Positions 34,315 through 39,002 of a stretch of DNA of 39,002 nucleotides are shown piece by piece. Within the stretch, counting starts at the first letter, position 1, and every line of letters begins with the position of its first letter. The position numbers and the translations under genes are program-made. Source of the DNA: an uncultured Oscillospiraceae bacterium (GTDB lineage: Bacteria; Bacillota; Clostridia; Oscillospirales; Oscillospiraceae); the NCBI GenBank assembly GCA_934630985.1, contig CAKTXO010000006.1:1-39002 (forward strand). Direction: 5' to 3'. The notes below the pieces were generated by a model that saw nothing but the letters and a program-made list of their open reading frames with translations, did no database searches and was not told the DNA's origin.

Positions 34315-34760
34315 TTTCCAAGCCTTCCCCTGGGAGGGTGGTGCTCCGCGCAGCGAATCAGAATCACTATGATTGCCGGTGGCAATCATACCATAATATA
34401 CAGGTGGCTCGAAGAGCCGGATGAGGTCGCTTCTTAGGAATTCTCGGCCAGAGATTTTAGGGGACGATGCCCTCATCGTCCCGAAATGAAAACCTATGCG
34501 TATACTCTTACTCTCCATAAACGCTTCGGCGCTGGTTCCTCCGGAGGCAATGTTCTTGTCTCGGCAAGAACATTGAGAAGAAGCCGGCTTAGGGGGCGCT
34601 GCCGAAAAGCCGCCCCCCTAAGTACCCCCCGGCCGCTCCGCCGGAACTGCGTCAGAATGTTTCAGTCTGCTGTAGGTGGTTTTATACGGGTTTTCAGATA
34701 CGCTCTAAGAAATAGTATTATCGGGAGTTCTGGAATAAAAATAGGGTTCATTGATACGCC
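34315..34760. repeat. Hairpin-dense noncoding stretch downstream of uvrB
   Basis: About 450 bp without a credible gene. Module D (also at 30387-30457 and 38702-38810) fills 34322-34426. A GGGACGATG/CATCGTCCC stem (34461-34469 with 34474-34482) follows, framed by TAGGG...CCCGAAA. Then come a perfect 11-bp stem (34548-34558 with 34565-34575), a GC-rich stem CTTAGGGGGCG with one bulge (34588-34598 with 34611-34622), and the TTTCAGATA repeat (34692-34720). An open frame 34486-34866 crosses these repeats but has no family features and is not accepted as a gene. Confidence 0.75.
34692..34720. repeat. Third copy of the TTTCAGATA repeat
   Basis: TTTCAGATACGCTCTAAGAA and the following nine bases align without gaps to 17571-17599 at about 23 of 29 positions. 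This copy is not next to a GtrII-like gene, so the sequence is a dispersed family rather than unique to that locus. Confidence 0.7.
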
Positions 34761-34761
34761 G

Positions 34762-34796
34762 AAAAGCCCTTGCCGCGTTTTGCGGCGAGGGCTTTT
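34762..34796 (-). terminator. Terminator after the DUF1653 gene
   Basis: A 15-bp stem with one G-T pair (34762-34776 with 34782-34796) and a 5-nt loop. The arms end in AAAA/TTTT, so it can act in both directions. On the minus strand it directly follows the DUF1653 stop. Confidence 0.85.
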
Positions 34797-34798
34797 GC

Positions 34799-35011
34799 TC
34801 ATTTTCCGATATACTGAAATCTCGGCCCATGGTAGCCGTCCCGGTCAACGGTTTCCGTCCACATGACGGCAGGGCGTACCCACAATCCGTACTCCCCGTA
34901 CAAGGCACGGTAGACCACCATTTCCTCCTGGGTCTCCGAATGCCGGGCCACCCCGATGACCTCATAGAGATTTCCCTTGAAATGCCGGTATTTTCCTGGT
35001 TTGATTTCCAT
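34799..35011 (-). CDS. DUF1653 family protein
   Basis: A 70-residue protein matching the small DUF1653 family: IKPGKYRHFKGNLYEVIGVARHSETQEEMVVYRALYGEYGLWVRPAVMW, then RFQYIGK at the end. The function is unknown; the KGxxYEVxGxAxHSET pattern and the small beta-rich fold are family features. AGGAGG lies 6 nt before ATG. It is separated from the upstream membrane protein gene by a terminator at 35027-35056, although readthrough could join them. Confidence 0.92.
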   Translation of the reverse strand: MEIKPGKYRHFKGNLYEVIGVARHSETQEEMVVYRALYGEYGLWVRPAVMWTETVDRDGYHGPRFQYIGK

Positions 35012-35026
35012 AATTCCTCCTGAAAG

Positions 35027-35056
35027 AAAGCTCCGGAGAATTTTCTCCGGAGCTTT
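35027..35056 (-). terminator. Terminator after the deacetylase-like gene
   Basis: A perfect 14-bp stem (35027-35040 with 35043-35056) with a 2-nt loop, followed on the minus strand by CTTTC and on the + strand by T. It lies 15 nt after the stop of the deacetylase-like gene and just before the DUF1653 ribosome binding site. Confidence 0.85.
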
Positions 35057-35070
35057 TGCTATGTTTTAGA

Positions 35071-37005
35071 TCAGCCGGTAGGCACGCTGCCCCGAGTGGA
35101 AAGCTCCAGAACGGCGTTGGTATCGAACAGACCGGAGAACTGGCTGGACTTGTGCTGCATGTTCTCGCCGGTGACCATCAGCCGGTTCTGACGGACGTAG
35201 GTGTCGTTGATCTCCGTCAGGGGAGACTGGTCGTTGGAGATGAAGTACCGGAAGCCGCTGGTGTACATGGCTCGGAAGGCGGCATTGCCGTCGCCGTAAT
35301 CCGTCAGACGGCTCTGCTTGGCGAAGACGAAGGTGTCCACCTGGCCGATGACATTCACCACCTGAGAGGCCCAGCTTTGCAGATCCGCCTGAATCTGGGC
35401 GGCACTGAGCTTGCCGTAGGCATCGTTCTTGTAGGTATAGCAGGCGATGGTGTAGCCCTTATCCCGCAGAGCGTTGGTGATGGTCTTGGCACCGGCAACC
35501 TGCTCATCGTAGTACTGCTGGCTGACGGAGCTGATATAAGCGGTGTTGCAGCGGTAGCCGAACACGCCCTCATGGCCGGTGACCGCCAGGATGGCACGGG
35601 CTCCCTGATAGCAGAAGTCCGGATGCTGGCTGATGAAATCCTCCAGAATGGGAACAAAGTCGTAGTTGCCTACAAGGGTCTGGCCTGCGGCGTCGATGTA
35701 CTCGGCCTTGATATCGCCGTTGCTGTCTACCACCAGCTTGTTGGCAAAACCGTCGCCCTTGGCGTCCGCCTTGCCGTCGCCGTCGCCGTCCACCATGTAG
35801 GCGAAGTAGTTGACCATGGTCTCCGTCAGCATGACGGGCTTCTTGCCCTCAGGCAGCATGATGGATTTGACCATGAACTTTTCGTTGCCCTCCAGATCGG
35901 TCTGGGCGGAGACGAAGCTGTTGAAGTCAACCAGAACATAGCCGTTGTTGTACAGCTGGGTCAGAATCTTGGAGAATTCTCCGGTGGTGACGAAATTCTT
36001 GTTGTAGCTGCCGCCGAACTCGGTATCCGCCTTGGCTCGGGTCATGTCCTCAATGAGCACATGGAAGCTCAGGTTGGGGATCAGGGTGGGATCCTTGTAT
36101 TCCACCAAGGCGCTCTTGGCGGTTTCGTATTCCGCGCGCTTGCTGGCAATCTCCGGATGCTGGGTCAGGTCGCCTACGGATTCCAGCTTTTCAATGGCCT
36201 TGTCGTAGTCATAGCCCGCGGCCAGACGTTCGGCCTCGGCCACGATTTCCTCGCTCTGGGCGGCCAGCTGCTCCGCCTGAGACAGGGAAGCATCCAGCTG
36301 GCTCTGCTGATTCTGCTTTTCAATCCGCCGACGGTCGATCACATTGGACAGCGATCCGATGACAAAGGTCAGAACCAGAATGAGGGACACGCAGACGAGA
36401 ATGGGAGGCAGATAAACCTCCTTGAAAATCTGACCCTTGGTCTTTCTCCTGCGGCGCCGGGGATTGTCCGGCTCCATCGGCTCTTCCACCAGCTCCTTGT
36501 GAAGCACCGGCGCGAAGTACAGGTCATAGAATTTCCCGAAGAAATTGGGCATCTTCAGCTTGGGAAGCTTCAGCTGCTTTTTGGGCTTCTTGGGGGCATC
36601 CTCTTCCTCACCGTCCTCCGGGTACTCGCCCTGATCTTCCTCGTCGTAAACCGTATCCTCGGCTACACCCTCGTCATATTCGCCGGGGTCGCCGTAATCC
36701 ACTTCCTCGGTCTGATCGTAGCTCCCGTCCTGGGCGGGCGCCTCGCTGAAATCTCCGTCCTGCGCCCATCCGTCCTCCTCCGGCTCGACAGGAGCCTGGG
36801 ACTCCTGAGAAACCTGAGGGGCAGAGCCCATATTCAGAAAGTCATCCAGATCTCCGTCCGCGTCAAAGCTGCCGCCGGAATTGCGGCGGGAGAGAATTTC
36901 CGGATTGGTGTTATCGTCATAGGCGTCCTGCTTGCCGTCGGCGTCGTCGTCAAAGCCGTAAGCCTCGTCAAAGTCAAAATCAATATCGAAATCCTTGTTG
37001 GACAT
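35071..37005 (-). CDS. Membrane-anchored polysaccharide-deacetylase-like protein with acidic cytoplasmic domain
   Basis: 644 residues. Residues 1-135 are very acidic (D/E-rich, DFDIDFDFDEAYGFDDDADG at the start), then comes a basic stretch ending in RRRRRKTK (183-190). One transmembrane helix lies at about 199-221, and a coiled-coil-like, Gln/Glu/Ala-rich segment at about 225-265. The external domain from about 305 resembles Clostridia polysaccharide deacetylase family proteins (IPNLSFHVLIED, VPILEDFISQHPDFCYQGAR, GHEGVFGYR). The DD motif expected before NYY-type sequence reads LTETMVNYF (about 393-401), so activity is doubtful. DGDGDGKADAKGDG at 407-419 looks like a calcium-binding loop. A long antisense frame exists but has no motifs. 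Confidence 0.75.
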   Translation of the reverse strand: MSNKDFDIDFDFDEAYGFDDDADGKQDAYDDNTNPEILSRRNSGGSFDADGDLDDFLNMGSAPQVSQESQAPVEPEEDGWAQDGDFSEAPAQDGSYDQTEEVDYGDPGEYDEGVAEDTVYDEEDQGEYPEDGEEEDAPKKPKKQLKLPKLKMPNFFGKFYDLYFAPVLHKELVEEPMEPDNPRRRRRKTKGQIFKEVYLPPILVCVSLILVLTFVIGSLSNVIDRRRIEKQNQQSQLDASLSQAEQLAAQSEEIVAEAERLAAGYDYDKAIEKLESVGDLTQHPEIASKRAEYETAKSALVEYKDPTLIPNLSFHVLIEDMTRAKADTEFGGSYNKNFVTTGEFSKILTQLYNNGYVLVDFNSFVSAQTDLEGNEKFMVKSIMLPEGKKPVMLTETMVNYFAYMVDGDGDGKADAKGDGFANKLVVDSNGDIKAEYIDAAGQTLVGNYDFVPILEDFISQHPDFCYQGARAILAVTGHEGVFGYRCNTAYISSVSQQYYDEQVAGAKTITNALRDKGYTIACYTYKNDAYGKLSAAQIQADLQSWASQVVNVIGQVDTFVFAKQSRLTDYGDGNAAFRAMYTSGFRYFISNDQSPLTEINDTYVRQNRLMVTGENMQHKSSQFSGLFDTNAVLELSTRGSVPTG

Positions 37006-37039
37006 TGGTCATCCCTACCTTTGTGGTATAGTCATCGAT

Positions 37040-37068
37040 ATTGTACCATTGTCTATTGAAAAAAGCAA
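37040..37068 (-). promoter_or_regulatory. Promoter of the deacetylase-like gene
   Basis: On the minus strand TTGCTT (37063-37068), a 17-bp spacer and TACAAT (37040-37045), about 34 nt before the start codon. Confidence 0.78.
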
Positions 37069-37130
37069 GAACAATTGGCGAGTTTGCAAAAATTTCACGT
37101 CCTTGCCGGGGGGAATCCACTGTGTCACAC

Positions 37131-37159
37131 TTGCAAAGAAGGGGAGAATATGCTATGAT
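37131..37159 (+). promoter_or_regulatory. Promoter of luxS-mtnN
   Basis: TTGCAA (37131-37136), a 17-bp spacer and TATGAT (37154-37159) with an upstream TGC, an extended -10. The leader is only about 38 nt, too short for an S-adenosylhomocysteine or SAM riboswitch. Confidence 0.85.
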
Positions 37160-37203
37160 TTCCGAAAAAGAAACGGCTTTGCCGGAAATGAGAGGAAATG
37201 CAA

Positions 37204-37680
37204 GTGGAAAAAATCGCAAGCTTCACCGTTGACCACATAAAGCTTCTGCCGGGACTGTATGTTTCCCGGAAGGACAAGGCCGGTGCCGAAACCGTCACCA
37301 CCTTCGACCTGCGGCTGACCAAGCCCAACGAGGAGCCGGTGCTGAACACCGCCGAGGTGCACACCATCGAGCATCTGGGGGCGACCTATTTGAGAAACGA
37401 GCCGACCTGGAAGGATAAAGTCCTCTACTTTGGCCCCATGGGCTGCCGGACGGGGTTCTATCTGCTGCTGGCCGGGGACTACAGCTCCCGGGATGTGCTG
37501 CCTCTGGTGACGGAATGCTTCCGGTTCATCCGGGACTACCGGGACGCGGTGCCCGGTGCCAGCCCTAAGGACTGCGGCAATTACCTGGACATGAATCTGC
37601 CCATGGCAAATTACTGGGGCGCAAAGTATGTCGGTGTTCTGGAAAATGCCGACGAAACCCGGCTGAATTATCCGGAATAA
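37204..37680 (+). CDS. luxS: S-ribosylhomocysteine lyase LuxS
   Basis: Splits S-ribosylhomocysteine into homocysteine and DPD, the precursor of autoinducer-2. An ATG at 37198 and a GTG at 37204 are in frame; AGAGG is 8 nt from the GTG but only 2 nt from the ATG, and the GTG gives the usual MEKIASFTVDHIKLLPGLYV, so 37204 is preferred (158 residues). The metal site H53-xx-EH57 (VHTIEHLGA), the catalytic cysteine in GPMGCRTG (C81) and the third ligand in KDCGNY (C124) are all present. It is first in an operon with mtnN, 11 nt apart. Confidence 0.96.
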   Translation: MEKIASFTVDHIKLLPGLYVSRKDKAGAETVTTFDLRLTKPNEEPVLNTAEVHTIEHLGATYLRNEPTWKDKVLYFGPMGCRTGFYLLLAGDYSSRDVLPLVTECFRFIRDYRDAVPGASPKDCGNYLDMNLPMANYWGAKYVGVLENADETRLNYPE

Positions 37681-37691
37681 GGAGAATTTTT

Positions 37692-38393
37692 ATGAAAAAA
37701 CTCGGAATTATTGGTGCCATGCAGGTGGAAGTGGAAATATTGCTCGGCGAAATGGAAAACCGGCAGGAGCGCATCATCGGGGGCAGCACCTTCCACGCGG
37801 GCAAGCTGGAAGGGCTGGACGTGGTGGTAGTCCAGTGCGGCGTGGGCAAGGTCAACGCGGCTCTGTGCGCCCAGATTCTGTGCGACTGCTTTGGCGTCAC
37901 CCATCTGGTGAACACGGGAATCGCCGGCTCCCTGAACGCGGAACTGGATATCGGCGATCTGGTGGTGAGCACCGATGCCATGTACCATGACTTTGACTGC
38001 ACCCACTTTGGCTATCCCTACGGCCGGGTGCCGGGCATGGATGTGACCGCCTTCCCGGCGGACAAGCTTCTTTCGGACTTGGCCTTCGCCGCGGCGGAGC
38101 AGGGGAATCCAGGCCATACCCGCCGGGGCAGGATTGCCAGCGGAGACCGGTTCGTTGCGGAAAAAAGCGTCAAAGAGGGGATTATTGCCGCCACCGGCGG
38201 CCTGTGCACGGAGATGGAGGGGGCGGCCATTGCCCAGACCGCCTATCGGAACGGAGTTCCCTTCGTAATCCTCCGGGCCATTTCCGACAAGGCCGATGAC
38301 AGTGCCCAGATGGACTATCCCACCTTTGAGCGGCTGGCTGCCCATCGATGCGCCGAGGTCACCCGCAGATTGGCGGAAAAGCTGAAAGAGTAA
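37692..38393 (+). CDS. mtnN: 5'-methylthioadenosine/S-adenosylhomocysteine nucleosidase
   Basis: Removes adenine from S-adenosylhomocysteine and methylthioadenosine; the first product is the substrate of LuxS. 233 residues, normal. Seen: GIIGAMQVEVEIL with the conserved E13, NTGIAGSLNAELDIGDLVVS, the substrate-binding CTEMEGAAIAQTAY and the catalytic aspartate in ILRAISDKADDSA. AGGAG lies 8 nt upstream of ATG. Together with luxS it forms a complete recycling path for the by-product of SAM-dependent methylations, including the many in cobalamin synthesis (the link across 20 kb is inference). Confidence 0.96.
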   Translation: MKKLGIIGAMQVEVEILLGEMENRQERIIGGSTFHAGKLEGLDVVVVQCGVGKVNAALCAQILCDCFGVTHLVNTGIAGSLNAELDIGDLVVSTDAMYHDFDCTHFGYPYGRVPGMDVTAFPADKLLSDLAFAAAEQGNPGHTRRGRIASGDRFVAEKSVKEGIIAATGGLCTEMEGAAIAQTAYRNGVPFVILRAISDKADDSAQMDYPTFERLAAHRCAEVTRRLAEKLKE

Positions 38394-39002
38394 GAATGTA
38401 CGCCGGATTCGTTTTCCCAAAAGCCTTCCCCTCCGGGGAAGGTCAGACTGTCGAAAAACCATGTCATTGCGAGGCAGTGCGCACACTGCCGTGGCAATCC
38501 CCCTAATTTTCGAACATTTTAGATCATAAACCAATGGCTTTTACTTCTATCTGGGGGATTCCCACACCAGTCCGCTTAAGTGGTGTGGGAATCCCTCGAT
38601 ATTTCAGAACGCTATCGGAAACGCATGTCATTGCGAACCAGCGTCGCAACGCTGGTGTGGCCCTTTCCAAGGATTCCCTCCGGTCACAATCCGTAACCCC
38701 TGCCTTCCCTTTGGGTGGTGCTTCGCGCAGCGAATCAAAATCTAACAATTGCCAGTGGCAATTGCACAATAATGTATAGGTGGCACGGCGTAGCCGTGAC
38801 GGATGAGGGAAACTTGCCTCTCCCTATGGGAGAGGTGCCCGATCAGGGCGGAGAGGGCGATTTGTACCCTCTCAGTCACTTCGTGACAGCTCCCCCAGAG
38901 TGGAAGCCAAGGGGGAACGAGGGGTACGGATTGCCACGGCAGTGTGCGCACTGCCTCGCAATGACATGGTTTTTTGACAGCCTTGCCTCTCCCTATGGGA
39001 GA
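38394..39002. repeat. Mosaic repeat region at the right end of the window
   Basis: 609 bp with no credible gene. Seen in order: a CCTTCCCC/GGGGAAGG stem (38424-38442), module A (38460-38503), a perfect 15-bp stem (38555-38569 with 38581-38595), and a second module A (38624-38693). Module D follows (38702 to about 38810), then modules C and B inverted relative to 30251-30359 (38805-38860 and 38865-38915), and an inverted module A (38928-38969). CTTGCCTCTCCCTATGGGAG at 38814-38833 recurs from 38982 to the window end, so the array probably continues beyond it. Confidence 0.85.
38448..38980. repeat. Segment bounded by 53-bp near-perfect inverted repeats
   Basis: 38459-38500 is the exact reverse complement of 38928-38969 (42 bp). 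With one mismatch the match extends to 38448 and 38980 (CTGTC[G/A]AAAAACC). The arms enclose about 430 bp made only of other repeat modules and carry no gene. It has the outline of a nonautonomous inverted-repeat element, or of two module A copies that happen to face each other. Confidence 0.85.

Noticed and set aside
34486..34866. 126-codon + strand frame after uvrB
   Set aside because: It crosses several hairpins, a dispersed repeat and the DUF1653 terminator, with low-complexity basic translation.
35056..37059. 667-codon + strand frame opposite the deacetylase-like gene
   Set aside because: No motifs; the minus-strand gene has a promoter, terminator and domain structure. The long antisense frame reflects GC-rich codon use.
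30150..39002. CRISPR array
   Set aside because: The repeats are palindromic mosaics with irregular spacing and changing orientation, without regular spacers or cas genes.

Overview
The window reads as a piece of a GC-rich Clostridia chromosome, most likely an Oscillospiraceae-type gut anaerobe. This rests on an oxygen-independent (Cbi-type) cobalamin pathway, Gram-positive style promoters and ribosome binding sites, VanW and DUF1653 family proteins, and dense palindromic intergenic repeats of the kind common in that group. No rRNA, tRNA, CRISPR array, transposase or phage gene was seen. The taxonomic call is inference.

Positions 1-15924 hold a structured leader followed by one uninterrupted operon of 17 genes on the + strand. 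Genes overlap or are separated by at most 9 nt, with frequent GTG/TTG starts, and the operon ends in a strong intrinsic terminator. Gene order is cbiA, cbiC, cbiD, cbiF, cbiG, cbiH, a cbiJ-cbiE-cbiT triple fusion, cbiB, cobD, cbiP, cobO, an unassigned xylose-isomerase-like TIM-barrel gene, cobT, cobU, cobS, a short cobU-like gene and cobC. Together these cover corrin ring methylation, contraction and amidation, adenosylation, aminopropanol attachment and nucleotide loop assembly. CbiL, a cobaltochelatase and cobalt transport are not in the window.

Positions 15921-22448 are on the minus strand. A GtrII-like membrane glucosyltransferase gene sits between perfect 19-bp inverted repeats. Next comes a three-gene operon (AbrB-type regulator, PLP-dependent methionine-gamma-lyase/aluminium-resistance family protein, EamA transporter) behind a near-consensus promoter. 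A VanW-family surface protein follows.

Positions 22449-34314 are rich in genome maintenance: mfd and pth (minus), uvrA (plus), a soluble histidine-kinase-like protein without the usual phosphoacceptor histidine (minus), then radC and uvrB (plus). An AT-rich block of nested inverted repeats lies between the VanW gene and mfd.

Positions 34315-39002 contain a 480-bp hairpin-dense noncoding stretch, a DUF1653 protein, a membrane-anchored deacetylase-like protein, then luxS and mtnN, which together turn S-adenosylhomocysteine into homocysteine. Three intergenic regions (about 30150-30460, 34320-34430 and 38400-39002) share the same short repeat modules in different orders and orientations.

The least explained items are the TIM-barrel enzyme in the cobalamin operon, the split pair of CobU-like proteins, the inverted-repeat-bounded glucosyltransferase gene, the AT-rich multi-hairpin block and the mosaic repeats.
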